Shown here: piece by piece, positions 33,301 to 44,729 of the stretch | Position numbering within the stretch: the stretch's first letter is position 1 | Layout of the letters: every line of letters starts with the position of its first letter | Source: Haematococcus lacustris | Lineage: Eukaryota; Chlorophyta; Chlorophyceae; Chlamydomonadales; Haematococcaceae | Direction of reading: 5' to 3' | NCBI GenBank assembly: GCA_030144725.1 | Contig: JASKMD010000003.1 | Span: 21,005,937 to 21,069,936 of the forward strand | Length of the DNA: 64,000 nt | Translations under genes and position numbers: made by a program | The notes under the pieces: model-generated | What the model saw: the letters and a program-made list of their open reading frames with translations, nothing else | What the model was told of the DNA's origin: nothing | The model's database searches: none

Positions 33301-35961
33301 AACCTTTCTGTGTATGGCACTACCTACTTCACAAGCTCCCAGTGGTTTGAAAGGTCAAAGGGTCGAATGGGCTAAAAGTCCAGACTAGATGAGCCTATAT
33401 GCATTCACTAGATCAGCTTTGCACTCCCCTTCAGCAACGTGTACCAGCTCATCCAATGACAGGTTGTGCCTGCAGTAGGGGTTTGCAAGAACGGGCAGCA
33501 GGCCTCACCTGGAGGATGCCGTAGGAGGCGCTTAGAACAGCTCTTGTGCTGCGCAAGGGTCCCAGGTCAGGCCACACGCCCAGGTCCAGTGGCTCCCTGT
33601 TCACCAAGACGGCGCCTGGTAGGCCTTGCAGAGCACGGCTGCCGCCTGCACTGGCCTGCAAGGGTGGGTCAGGGGTCAAGAGGTGGTGGTCGGCACTGCT
33701 GCAGTCCCGCTAGTGCCCCGGGGGGGCTAGGCTAGCCATCCCTTTACTCCTCAGCATCCCCTGCTATACTGCTGTGTCCTGGCCAGCTCCAAAATAGCAG
33801 TGGTCGTACCTCTTCTGTTGACATTTGTTTGGCGATGGCCTGCTCAGCATCGTAGAGCTGCACATGCACCTTTGTTACTGCATGTGGTGTGGGAGGGGGC
33901 ACACCAAACAGCATCTCCTGCGTGCAACACAACCAGTACACGTCAGGACAGATGAAAAGAAACACCCACACGCTGCATAGCTCAGAGGAACAGCTTAGAG
34001 CAGCAGCCCAAAGGAGCAGCTTAGAGAAGCAGCCCAAAGGAGCAGCTCAGAGCAGCTCAGAGCAGCAGGGTGACCATGCTGCCAAGGCCACGCCACTTGC
34101 CTGCTCTGGTACCGGCAAAGGTGGAGGTGGAGTGACGTTGAGGGTGATGATGGACAAGGTATAGAGCCCCATTCGCACATAGCAGCGCGCTAACAATAGC
34201 CAAGCAGGGCGCAGTGACTGCTGCAGGCGGATGGCCCTGCGCGCCAGCTTGACTGCCATCTCCAACTGCTGGGCGTAGAGGCACTCGTTAGCCAGCGCAA
34301 CCAGCAGCGCTGCATCTGATGGTGTGCGCTCCAACGCGCTGCTGAGTGTGGCAAAGCTGTCATCAAACCCCTCCAGCTCCCTCTGTGCCGCCGCCACATA
34401 CAAGGAGGCCCCCACATACACCTAAGGGAAGGGTGCAGCATGGGATAAGGTGAGCTGTGGCATGGCACACACCCCTAACAGGCCCCTGCAACAGAGCGGC
34501 ACGCTGTGCTCCCTTGCATTCTGTCAAGTGAAGGTTTCCGCACCTTGGACAGGCGCTCAAATAAAGCCAGCGCCACCTTCCAACGGTGCTGCCTGCCAAG
34601 GTAGTGGAACACTGTGAACAGCACGATGTCCATGTGCTCTGCGGTGCTGCCCAAGCCCTGCGACATGGGCAGTCACGGCCGTCACGCTCAGTGAAGAAAA
34701 TGGCACAGACTGAAGCAACAGAGGTTACAAGTCTCCTGGGATTGCCAGCCTACAAACCCAGAAGGAGCTGCTGAACATGCTGGTATATAAATAACTGTAC
34801 ATGGACATTTTACTCTTTCATGAGAGCTGGCACATGATGAGTACATGAGCTGTTTCTAACTCACTGCATCTTGTGTGATGTACTCCAATGCTCTTGGGAG
34901 CAGCTTAGTGCTGTACATCTCTTCCACAATGTCAAAAAGGCGTTGCTCAGCCTCTGCTGTAGGCAGCGGGTTGAACCTATGGCCAGAACATGGGGCAAGA
35001 ATGTGAGAATAATGCTAAGCCAGCTGATAAAAGCCTTAGTCAGGACTGCAGCGCCACACCTGCGCAGAGTGCCTGCATGCTGCGTCAGCTCTGGATCATA
35101 CAGCTGGTGGCGCAGAAAAGCTGCCAGCTGGCAGTTGCGCCAGATGTCAGGGGTGACTTGGTGCACAGTGCCCTCCGCATCCAGGGCTCCGCACACCACA
35201 CCACCAGGTATGCAGAGTTCGCACCGGACATCCTGCAAGCAACAGTGTCACCCCACCAACAAGCACCATGTGACGTGGTGCTGCTCCTAACAAGGTGTCA
35301 GCGCCATGGGACAGCAGTATGAGGAGCATGTATTGCAATACAGTGCCATATTCCACAGACAAGGAGGTATGCCGTTGGTCACCACAATGCTCACCAGTCG
35401 GTTGAAGGGTTCATAGCAGCAGTAGAATCCACGCTCAATCTTTGTTTCCGCGGTGTACCACAGGCCCTGGGAGCACAAAAGATGTCATACTCAATCACTG
35501 TGCTGCCCAAGGAACCAGGATGCTCCCGTCACCGTGGGGCCCTGAGGAAGACTCGTGAGGCACAAAAGCCAAACACAGCCTGCTTGCATGTCCGATACTG
35601 ACTTGCATGAAGGTGATGGGCTCCACTGTGGCATTCAGTTCCGCAAAGTATGCAGCTACCGCCGCTGAACTGCTGACATCGCGGCCAAGAGTGTGGTGCC
35701 AGAAACCTCTTGGTTCCGCATTTACTGTTGCCCAAGAGCCTTTTGAAGCCTTCTGAAGCCAGCAGAGGTCTGGGGGACCAAGGCCTGGTGTCGTAGCAAG
35801 GCCCACAAGGCTCTCGTCCCTGCGATGCACACGTCGCTTAAGATCGCTAGCAGCGATGTAGCCTGGAGGCTGTAGCTGGTGAAACCCCACCTCGTAACTA
35901 TCGAAGCTGCGAATTCATCTTTGCCCTCGATCGATTCAGGCGTCCCTTCGATGGAATCCAT
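27383..35961 (-). CDS. ChAPs (Chs5-Arf1-binding) family protein, at least 14 exons
   Basis: In yeast, ChAPs proteins form the exomer coat that carries selected cargo from the trans-Golgi network to the plasma membrane. Exons (minus): about 35906-35603, 35466-35395, 35232-35058, 34956-34865, 34657-34544, 34421-34101, 33917-33810, 33655-33509, 31683-31579, 31418-30937, 30714-30184, 29928-29738, 28016-27862, 27670-27383; about 1,030 residues. Family marks in order: GPPDLCWLQK, GLWYTAETKIERGFYCCYEPFNR, TPR-like helices with AVKLARRAIRLQ and ARCYVRMGLYTLSIITLN, SYGILQELVAAVGWDSFL then ARVFVM, LCVRSLDELIIALWHDLQAY, and DAEALSSYQCCIKL. The fit is from memory and unsearched. Exons 10-11 add a poorly conserved Ser/Ala-rich and acidic insert. 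Intron 6 starts with GC. Introns 8 and 12 each hold a transposon copy. Two points are unsure: the donor of exon 3, and the N-terminus, where an ATG frame at 35961 (MDSIEGTPES) is out of frame with exon 1, so either an intron or a one-base error lies there. Confidence 0.8.
28521..29348 (+). pseudogene. Pogo/CENP-B-like transposase remnant in copy A
   Basis: The first frame (28521 to about 28998) begins MSLFRPHAPK. It holds a helix-turn-helix (PSMAAVAREHCVPYATLHRV) and a CENP-B-type segment ending PFKGKAPGKNWRQGFMRH. It runs out at an AT-rich joint. The second frame (29076-29348) starts MHLRNGFHPP and ends in an Ala/Lys-rich tail. The catalytic DDE/D domain that should link them is absent. The DNA-binding half is intact, so a truncated protein that binds element ends is possible. 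The GC-rich codon use resembles the host. Confidence 0.75.
28991..29066 (+). repeat. AT-rich filler between GCGGCATTT direct repeats (copy A)
   Basis: Two 9-bp GCGGCATTT repeats (28991-28999, 29058-29066) bracket 58 bases rich in ATT/TTA, very unlike the surrounding element. This marks the internal deletion joint. The same structure is at 32569-32644 in copy B. Confidence 0.8.
31747..33312 (+). mobile_element. Internally deleted pogo-like DNA transposon, copy B
   Basis: A second 1,566-bp copy in the same orientation, 3,578 bp from copy A, with the same 18-bp terminal inverted repeats and its own TA duplication (31745-31746, 33313-33314). I saw only three differences from copy A: AC to TT near 29544 and C to T near 29662. 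It lies inside intron 8 of the ChAPs gene. Confidence 0.92.
32099..32926 (+). pseudogene. Pogo/CENP-B-like transposase remnant in copy B
   Basis: The coding content is identical to copy A: an N-terminal DNA-binding frame (32099 to about 32576) and a separate C-terminal frame (32654-32926), with the DDE core missing at the same joint. Confidence 0.75.
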
Positions 35962-36333
35962 AATTGCCCTGCACCCTTTGGCTCAATCGCCAACCTTCAA
36001 AAGAGCCTCATGTGCCAGTTTGGTTTGGTGTGCCATCAATATTTTGAAACTACGTATGCTGCATCGATGCATAATTGTTTGTGCAACATAAGATAGCATA
36101 GACTGTTGCAAATACATCCTTAATGTCACGCGGTGCGAGCAAAGGTGAAGGAATCAATCACATGAAAGACGTAGGTACTGTGCCCGAAGATCCTCCGCTC
36201 CTGCCGCCTTGAACAAATGCAATCCCATTGCCTTGCCCATGTCCGTGCAGCTGCAACCCCGGCATGTAACCGGACTGACAGTAGCTAAAGCTCATACATG
36301 AAAGGGCCTTCAAGCATTACGTTTGCTGGAGCA
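35962..36333. other. ChAPs upstream region, no gene seen
   Basis: This should include the ChAPs promoter and possibly a missed first exon. It is moderately AT-rich, with no repeat or domain-bearing frame. Confidence 0.4.
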
Positions 36334-36338
36334 TTACA
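36334..36338 (-). promoter_or_regulatory. Candidate TGTAA poly(A) signal of membrane-protein gene
   Basis: TGTAA on the minus strand, 200 bases past the stop at 36538. Another TGTAA only 18 bases past the stop (36516-36520) is less likely to be used. Confidence 0.35.
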
Positions 36339-36537
36339 CCAGGAAGCAAGGAGACGAGCGGTATCACGAGGACAGGAAGAGTCGTATCATGTGCCATTGA
36401 ATAGGAGGACGTGATGGCCAGAAGAGATGCATATGAAGCACAGCAAGTCACACAGTCTTTTTAAGCTTATTAGTCATCAAGTGCATAAACCGTGCGCCGT
36501 TTGACCGTGACTGAATTACACTTCTCGTGCCTGTCTT

Positions 36538-39500
36538 TCAAGTGGCTGCACTGCCTGGGGTCACACCAGTGGCTTTAGCCGCCGCCTCCAGGTCCGGGGG
36601 GTTATGGAAGTTTACATGGCTGAGCTCTGGCATGGCTTGAATATCTTTGATGGCGGCTGACAGCAGCGCCTGCCCCTCCTCACCTCCCACCTGCAGTGGA
36701 CAGTGCAACAAGGCTCCAGCAGGGCAGCAATAGGCGCTAACTGGCCAGCAGCATGGCTTCAGCACGTGCAGAGCGCATGCAACTGGGGCATAGGTAGCTC
36801 TTCCCCCGTGCGGCAGCATGTCAGAAGCACAGCAACAACTGCTGTGCCAGCACCCCAGCACCCAAGTGACCACATTCTGTACCCCATGACGGCAGGCCTG
36901 GGGTGACAGTGCATCTCGAGTTCCGCATACCCAGCAAAGTGGTAGAGTGGGGCGGTTGGGGAGACGAGGGACACACATCATCTGTTCCACCTGGGGTGCC
37001 TTGATGCCTAGGCTGGGGGCTGTTGGCCAAGAGCTCATGCGCTGCTATCAGCTTGCAGGCTGGTGCATGCCAGGCACTCTGGCACTCCCTAGCAGACGAG
37101 CAGCACAGGTGCAGCTGTGCAGCTGAGCTGAGCAGCTGCGCAGCTGCAGGAGGACATGGTGCCAGCAGGGGCCCACCCTGTCGGCCACCCTGTGTGCAGC
37201 CTGACCTGGTGGGCTTGTGTGTAGGCCTGCAGCAGCTTGCGCACGGCCACCTGCGTGCTGCTGACACGGGGCCGCCGCAGCTGACAGCTAGTCCAGGCAG
37301 GCTGCAGCAGCACCAGGCAGGCAGGCAGGCAGGCAGGCTGCTGACTTGCGGGCATGCAGGCAGGCAGGCTGCAGGCAGGCAGGCTAACTGCGGGCAACAG
37401 GCACAGCAAGAGTCCAGCTGGTAATGGAGCAGAGCTGTTTGCATCAAGCCATCTGCATGATGCCCTTGGATGCTTGCATGTCCTTAGCTACCACTGGTCT
37501 GCGATGGATGCTCAGACCGGATGGCGTCACAGCATGCATGCTCATGCAAGCCGCATGGTGGCTTACCGAGGTGGCTATGGGTGCCGGCTTGGTGTTGTTG
37601 GTGATGTCGTACACAAAGCCTGACACACGCCCCGCATAGTCGCCCTTCACCACCACATACCACTTGCCGTCAATCACAGATGCAGCGTTGATGCTGTTTG
37701 TCTGCACGCTATCAAAGGCTTGGTCGCTCTCGAACCTGCAGCACATAGCCCAACCCATCATTGCAGTGCTGCCCTGCTGAGTAGCAGCCAATGGTGAACG
37801 CCTTATAAGCAAAGCCAGCACCATCAGTGGCGCGCTGAGGGCACACCCAAGTTGCCTCCGCATACTAACTGACAGGGTGTGAGCTGGCTGTGTGGGAGGA
37901 GGGCTGTGTGGGAGGCTGTGTGGCTGTGTGGGTGTGAGTGTGAGTGTGACAGGGTGCAAGCTGGGAGTAGGGCTGTGGGCGAGGCTGTGTAGGGTGTATG
38001 GCTGTTTGGGAATAGGGCTGAGAGTAGGGCTGTGGGGGAGGATGGCTGCAACTGGGCTAGACTTCCACAGGGCTGGCTGCACCAGGGCTGGCTACAAAAT
38101 GGGTAGCTGCAGCAGGGGTGTCGAGTGCAAGCAGGCTGGCTGCAAGGGGGTTGGCTGCAGTGTCCTGTGATGGTTGATCAGGGACTGACCAGCACAGATC
38201 TGCCTCGCCCCGCTGCCTCCTCGTCTCGTCCTCCAGACACAGGTTCCAGGCTGCATTGTTCATCAACACCTGGGGGGAGATGGAGGGGTGGCCAGTGAAA
38301 TCTGCTCGCACATTGATCACGATGGCGGTCACGTTGGGGTTCATGCCACAATCTGCAAGCAGCACAGCCCTTGTATGCCATCTTGTGCCATTTATGCAAC
38401 TTTGTGCCAATTGTGGCATTTTATGCCATTTCATGCCACAGTCTACAAGCAGCACAGCACCTCACGACACGCTGGCAGGAATGCTTGGATTGGCTTGCTG
38501 CTGCTAGTCCCTGATGTTAACCCTGGATGTCACTTAAATCATACAGCAGTCATCATGGCCATGCATCGCTCATCAACGCAGGCAGCTCAACCCCCTGTCG
38601 ATTGCCTGGAAGCTATCGCATCAGGAGTTTGCACCCTCTGCGACCCCCTTGCCTCAGGCTCGTGAAGCTTGTGTGGTGAGCACAAGGCGCCAGGTTAGAG
38701 GTAACCCTAGGGTTAGCGGCTAACCCTAACCCGGTCAACACAGCAGCCAGACGGAGGTGAGGATGTGTAGCTGCACACCTGCTTTGCAGCCGAAGCGGCC
38801 CCAGGCAGGGAACTCCCAAGGGTATTCACAACTGCCATCGCCACACACAGGGTCCTTCCAGATTGGGAGTATGACCTGCATGCACGCCACAGCCATAGCC
38901 ATAGCATATGCATGCATGCCACAGCAGCGCATGCATCCTGCGCAGGCATCCCAGCGTAAGCATACAGCGTATCTATGCATGCCACAGCGTACACAGCCTG
39001 TGACACTGGGCACTTCTGCTGTGCACATGCACATGCACATGCTTGCCCACAGCCATGCAAACTTTCGCAAGCTGGCCTGGGGTGGAAGGCAGACCTTAGA
39101 GCCTATGTAGTTGAGGACGGCATCCTCATCGGCAAAGGTCATGGTGGTCGAGCCATCATCTGGCAAGAACGCCTTCTTCAGGGTCTTCACAACATCCCCA
39201 GATTTGTATGCGCTGGCCTGTAGAGACATTGTGGTGGCCAAGGAGGCACAGCTGGAGCTGCAGTGGCAGCTGTGGCACATGGTGATAATGGGCAAACCTG
39301 GAGGTAGAGGACACAGATGTAGGCTGCCACGAAGAGTGAGTACCAAGCAACATGGCGGTACTTTCTTGACATCTCCACAGCTGCCTGCAAGGTGCCACCT
39401 GAGGCCCATGACGTCCATGACATCCAAAGGCTGCAGTAGCATGCACCATGTCAAAACGTACTTACCGCAACCTTTTGCTGGACCGCTTTGGCAATGTCCT

Positions 39501-39812
39501 CATTGGAAGGGGTCTTACCAGAATACTGCACACCATCCTTTAGGATGCGCTCGCCTCTGGCATATTGCTCAGCCACAATGCTGCCGCGCCTGCCCTGATG
39601 AGTGGGCGCGTCGGGGTCGAATGGCAACACGTTCTGCAAGCTGAACTGCGGATGCTGCATGGCGGATTAGGCCTGTGAAGCCAAGGGGCTCGGTTGTCAA
39701 CTCGGGATAAGTCTGCGATATCGGGATAAGTTTGCGAGAGCAATGAGGCCCCGGTTGCTCCTAGACTTACGCCAACCAACACGAGCCAGGAACCCGCGTC
39801 AAACATGTGCAT
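36538..39812 (-). CDS. Single-pass membrane protein with CGDG/FGC cysteine motif, 365 aa
   Basis: Exons (minus): 39812-39771, 39654-39466, 39384-39298, 39217-39095, 38875-38779, 38352-38190, 37735-37567, 37280-37206, 36690-36538. All are GT-AG, in phase, and sum to 1,098 bases. Residues about 80-110 hold a basic RKYR followed by a hydrophobic helix (HVAWYSLFVAAYICVLYLQ), a probable membrane anchor. Beyond it come a TLKKAFLP segment, the motif DPVCGDGSCEYPWEFPAWG then RFGC-x-ADCG, NAAWNLC, and GKWYVVVKGDYAGRVSG. I recall similar CGDG ... FGC ... ADCG ... WNLC orders in large, uncharacterised volvocine membrane proteins, where the part after the helix is extracellular; this is unverified. Function unknown; a surface or sensory role is inference. 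It could be only the N-terminal module of a family that is usually much longer. The acceptor of exon 8 has alternatives in the same phase. Confidence 0.7.
37310..37390 (+). repeat. (GCAG)n repeat in membrane-protein intron
   Basis: GCAG tetramers in two blocks separated by CTGACTTGCGGGCAT, in the intron between the seventh and eighth exons of the membrane-protein gene. CAG acceptor words are abundant here, which makes the exon 8 start hard to fix. Confidence 0.8.
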
Positions 39813-40392
39813 GGCAGACCCGCAACATTCGAAGGAGAGTCCACCTCAGCAAGAGACCACCGCTGGTCTAGAGATAGTGTAAACATGGCTTGTTACAATG
39901 GGAACGTGTATAACATTGAGGCAGATCGCAAGAGGCTGGGAATGTCAATCTCATATTGTAATTTGCTGTGGCGGTCTCCTTTGCAATGTCTTTTATACCC
40001 ACACTCTTACAACCCAGATGATGTCGAGACAAATACCAATCATCCCAACCTTGAGACGTGTACCATCCTACCGGGGTGAACTGCCTGATCACCCAAAAGA
40101 TATGTACAGGAGTCCCATTGCAGTCTGCGCCTAACCACCCTAGCCACCCCCACCAGCGTCCTAGCACAACACAGAAGCGAGCATGCACGAGAGCTGAACA
40201 TGCATGAGCACAGGCTTATTGGCAACTCCAGCACGTCACGAGTGCAACTTGTTTCCCCGAAACAACAACCCAGCAGCTTCTGGCCATCAGTCAGGTCGTC
40301 AACGTGTCTGTGGCAAACATTGCCGCCAGTACCAGGGGCTGTACCAGAGGTTGCAGCCCCTACTGCAAGTGCTGCAAGGTTGTTGTGCTGCT
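39813..40392. other. Membrane-protein upstream region and kinase 3' flank
   Basis: No coding frame with domain support. Candidate TGTAA words for the kinase transcript (TTACA on +) lie near 40007 and 39894, both rather far from its stop. Confidence 0.4.
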
Positions 40393-43300
40393 CTACCGGC
40401 GCACAACAAAGGCACTGCGGCGGCGTTCCGCTGCTGACTGGCAGTAGGCCTGCAGCCTCTGCAGCACATCAGAAGTCCTGTGGAGGACCTGCTTGCTTGT
40501 CAGCCGCTGCTGGGGACTCGTCAACATCGCCTCCAGCAAGCCCTTGATGTCCTCAAACAGGCCAGGCATTTGCACAAAGCCACTGCATGCGTGCTGCAGC
40601 GCGTGGAGCTCCTTCTCCTCCCACCAATCAGGCCCATTCTGCACATCAGCAGCAAGGGCAGGAGGTAACACCTGGAGCAGGAGCTGTGCTGGGGAGTGGA
40701 AGAGCACGAGGGCAGCAGATGGCATGAAGAAGTGGGCGTCAATGGACAAGGTGGGGTGGGAAGGGTAGAGGGCCAGGGGGGCTAGAGGACCACACACCTC
40801 CACAGCTCTCAAGCATGAGCATGGCCTGCTGAACAAGCACGCATCTGCCCCGACCACCAGCTCATACAGCAGGCAGCCTAGCGCCCACACATCAGCAGCT
40901 CGAGCGTCTGTTGTGTCCCCTATGCACATCTCTGGGCATTCGTAGCATTGGGTACCTCTGCATGTAGTCCACACAACCCCAAACTCTAGGCATCACAACA
41001 TCAGGAGTCATGCTGTTGCTGAACCTTTAGCATCACCAGTGCGTAGTGCAAGTCCTAAGACAAAGTGGAGGCATGTGCACATGACGCAAACATATAGACA
41101 CGTGTGCTACATCTTTGACAGGGTGGTGACTAATACCAGCTCTTGCCTGCAGTCCCTCAGCTTGGCCTGCTCTGGTGAAGAGAAGGCGACCGCCTCACTG
41201 AAATCAGCCAGCAGCAGCTGGCCATTGAGCAACAAGATGTTGTCCATCTTGAGATCACAGTGTGCAACTCCCCGTTTGTGAAGATCAGAAACCAGCTCCA
41301 CCGCCCCTTGGAACGTGCTGCAGCCAATCAATAGCATTGCCAATAGCACAGCTAATAGCACAGCACTGCAAGCTACTTGCAAACATGAGTGCATTCGATG
41401 GCAGCTAGCGCATTGCGTGCAACAGTCTCTATTACATGCCACCACACATCCAGAGCACTGGGCATCAATAGGGTGCAGGGTCTGCACTGCACCCACCTCA
41501 GCAGACGCAGAGGCGAGAGGTGCAGCGTGCGGCGACGCCAATGCCGCAGGTCCTCATCACACTTCTGCAAGACCAACTGCACCTGCCCGCTGCTGGTCCG
41601 TCCGCACCCCATCAGCTGCACACACCCCTTCCATCCTCGCAAGCTGTCGAGCACGCTGGCCTCTGCCAGAGCATTGGCAATCAACGGCCGCTTGCTCAGG
41701 TCCAACACCTACAGGCATAGCTGCACAGAGCCTTGAACTACTATGTGACAAGAGCTGTGAGCGGCTGCCACAGATGTGGTTGTTCAGTGTTGTGCCCAGT
41801 AGCGTTGACCCAGCTAGACAGTGCAGACAGTGGTGTTTGGCTTGCCTTGACAACCACAGGCGTTGTCTGGTCAAGGGTCGCCTCGTACACATTGCTGTAC
41901 TCGGTGCGCGCCAGCTGGCGGGACAAGCTGAGCCTTGCAGACAGGATGTCTGGTGCGCCCTCTTGCAGTGTGCTGTGGATGCGCCAGATGGCTTCTGGTA
42001 GCACAACCTCGGAATCCTCATCGTTGATGGCGTACTCAGTCCACCAGCAGGCTCCCAGGGTGTGGGAGTGGAGGGACTGGTTTACAAGTGCAAACCTGTG
42101 TGCAACACACATGCAAGGGTAGGGCCAACAACAACATCATTACATTGCATATGCCTGTTGGCGTCGCTAAGACACATATACAGTGCGGGGTTGACAGCCC
42201 AAACACTAGCTTGTCTTCACATTGGCTCAAGCATTACCCACCTGCTGCTCTTGCCCAAACGCTTGCGGCGTGCCCTGCTGTCGTTTGCGTCCCTCTCAAG
42301 GTCTGTGTCTGCTCTTTGGTTGGCGAGCTGCTCCTCCTTAACGCCTGCTTCCATGCTGGGAAGCAGGTCCTTGCGCACCGAGGACTTGCGTGAGTGGAGA
42401 GTGTGATGCTGATCTGTATCGTCTGCTGTGATTCTGGCAAGTGGTGGACTGTCGCACAGAGTTGGCTCTGGGTAACGACCTGTGCGCTGTGCCTCTGTGC
42501 TGGTTTTGCACATGGCAGTAGGCAGCATGACTCGTAGCACTGACAGGTCAATGATAGCATTGCCTGGTGAGTTGCTGGTAGGATCGCTGTCATCAGTCGT
42601 CTTGGGCCACAGTATTGTTTGGCAGCTTGCCAGAGGCTCCTTCTGCACCCCATGCACAACACCACATGCGTATGTTACTATTGCAATGCCAGCACTGTAG
42701 AGTTCCTGCAAGCTAGGCTCCCACCTTGTGAGATCCCAGGTTGAACATGCTGAGGTTGGGAATGCTGGGGGTCAACCTGGAAGCTAGAGCTGTTGCAGAA
42801 GCTGAAGAATGATGGGGGGGATAGGGCAAGGGTGATTGCTGATAGTGGGACTGTTCAGGTGAGGGGGGATACCTGTATGTAGCCAGGCTGGGGCTGCAGG
42901 GGGGCTGTGTGGAGTGCCAGCTGCTGGAGGTGTCTTGCTGGCTCGCTCTCTTAAGCAACTCGCTGAGCTGGCGCACGGTCAGGGAGCTGCTGTAATCAGG
43001 GTGGCTGGTGGCAATGGGGAGTTCCAGCGCATCCACATCACGCCCCAGGATGTCTTCCAAGACCGTGAGCAGGTTGACGTCGCGGTTAAGGTCCCGCCCG
43101 CACACACCCACTTTGCTGCTACTGTCCACGACACTGTCGCAGCTAGTCGCGCTGGTGGGTGTCTGCGAGACCAGGGAGGCTGGCAGTCAACGTGTGCGAA
43201 CTTCATTGGCTGTGCTGTATCCAGGCTACGCTGCATTGCAAACCTGGGGGTGCATCGGGGTACAACGGGGTGACTCGGGCGCTCCGCCCATCTCCATCTG

Positions 43301-43595
43301 CGCCATCATTGCCCTACGCAGCGCTAACTACGACCCTTTTCTGCAGATATGTTGGGAAGCTCGAGTCAACACCTGGAACTTGCACAGCATGCAAACGAGT
43401 GATAGCTTCGATGACTTGACCTGAGCTCACAATACATAGCCTTGCACTGTTCAGGCTATACATGGCTTGACTTGGTTTGGCAAGGAAGGGTCTTACAAGT
43501 GAGCATTGACATATGTTGCCTTGCAGGTGGCTGTACCCGGTGCACAGCATGGCGAAGCGGTCCCGGATCCGGGGCTTGATGTGCCGCCCCGCCAT
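40393..43595 (-). CDS. Divergent protein kinase with HCD and DFS motifs
   Basis: Exons with agreeing phase (minus): 43420-43373, 43162-42725, 42642-42242, 42095-41846, 41708-41497, 41317-41147, 40957-40393; 694 residues plus an unresolved N-terminus. A frame starting MAGRHIKPRI at 43595 may be exon 1, but its junction does not fit cleanly. The first 300 residues are Ser/Pro-rich and poorly conserved. The kinase domain then shows TEYSNVYEA (glycine-loop region, atypical), VVVK (ATP lysine), ALAEASVL (helix C Glu), CVQLMGCG, HCDLKMDNILL (catalytic loop with HCD for HRD), LADFSEA (DFS for DFG), GTQCYECPE (activation segment end) and ADVWALGCLLYELVVG. The catalytic Asp, Asn and metal-binding Asp are all present, so activity is likely. 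Two introns have GC donors (after 41846 and after 41147). I cannot place it in a named kinase family. Confidence 0.8.
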
Positions 43596-44582
43596 GCCTA
43601 ACTCAGGCAGAGTGGGCCAGGAGTGGGTGCAAGTACGCGACAGAGGCCTGCTGTGGAAGCTGCGGCAGCGATAGTGACATGTGTATCATGTCATGAGCCA
43701 AACAAACAAACAATACGATTGCCTCTTACGGATGTGTGTTCGCCAGAGTGTGCATAGGGTAGGGCTCTAGCGAATAGGATAGGGACACGTAGGGTAGGTC
43801 CCGACTCCTAGGTTAGGGACACACACCGGTCTCTCACTGCTGTGGAGAAGTGTAGGGGCTGCTGTGGAGAAGTGTAGGAGAAGTGTAGAGGATAGGGATA
43901 CAGCATGGTTGATACATCCGTTCAGATATATCTACTGTCATACAGGTAGTTGTATGGCAAAGCTGATAGCTTCGATGAATCGGCAGAGTATAAACACGAA
44001 ACATTGGCAGTAAAGTGTCGTAGAGCTGGAGCACATGACTGCTGGTAACCCACTGCTAACACGTTGCATTGCTGTAGTTGAGTTTACGTAGCTTCCCTAC
44101 GCCGTACACTTGGTAGTTATCTCGTATCTGACAGCAACAAATTCCGATCCATTGTATTTGTTTGTGGGTCTCACGAGCCTGCAAAGTTTGTAGTCATTGC
44201 CTTAGCCTTGACCAGGTAGGCTGCCGGGGGGGCTGCTGTGTCACCATGGTTGGCTACATGGTCAGATGAGGTGTAGCATGCATATCTTGCATCTGACATC
44301 CGATAACATCAGTGTCTTTACAAGCAGATAATCCACCACTCTCTTACACCTCAACAAGGCATGTCAGCGTAACATCTCAGCTCCTCGCGCACAAGCCACC
44401 TCCTTCTCCTCACCATGTCCACCTCGTGCTTGCTGTTGTTGTGGCGCTTGCAACAGCTATAGAAGTGATTGCCTAACAATGGCTGGGCGTAAGGTTGACG
44501 AGCAGTGCATGCGAGCAGCAAAGGATCCCTGCTAGCATGGAAGATGGACAAACTGCATGCATGCTTGTTATTCTCGCCCATG
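43596..44582. other. Kinase upstream region, no gene seen
   Basis: About 1 kb, less GC-rich than the genes. It holds short repeats of TGCTGTGGAGAAGTGTAGG (43839-43880) and GGTTAGGGACA-like words. No supported coding sequence. Confidence 0.4.
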
Positions 44583-44587
44583 TTACA
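44583..44587 (-). promoter_or_regulatory. Candidate TGTAA poly(A) signal of AK-HSDH gene
   Basis: TGTAA on the minus strand, about 145 bases past the AK-HSDH stop codon. Confidence 0.45.
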
Positions 44588-44729
44588 GCAAAGCTGAGGG
44601 ACAAAGATCAACCCAGCTCCATTTCACACACCCTGTGCTGGTTTAGCACCGCGTAATGACGACAGTGTTTAGCGCTCACAGCTCTACCCTCCTTCCCTGC
44701 ATCACCGTCGGACCTGAACCTTTTGATCA

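Noticed and set aside
33420..33468. Possible ChAPs exon reading HNLSLDELVHVAEGECKADLV
   Set aside because: Exons 8 and 9 already join in phase to the conserved SYGILQELVAAVGWD. This segment is out of phase and lacks a good donor, so its likeness to SLDELI of exon 12 is probably chance.
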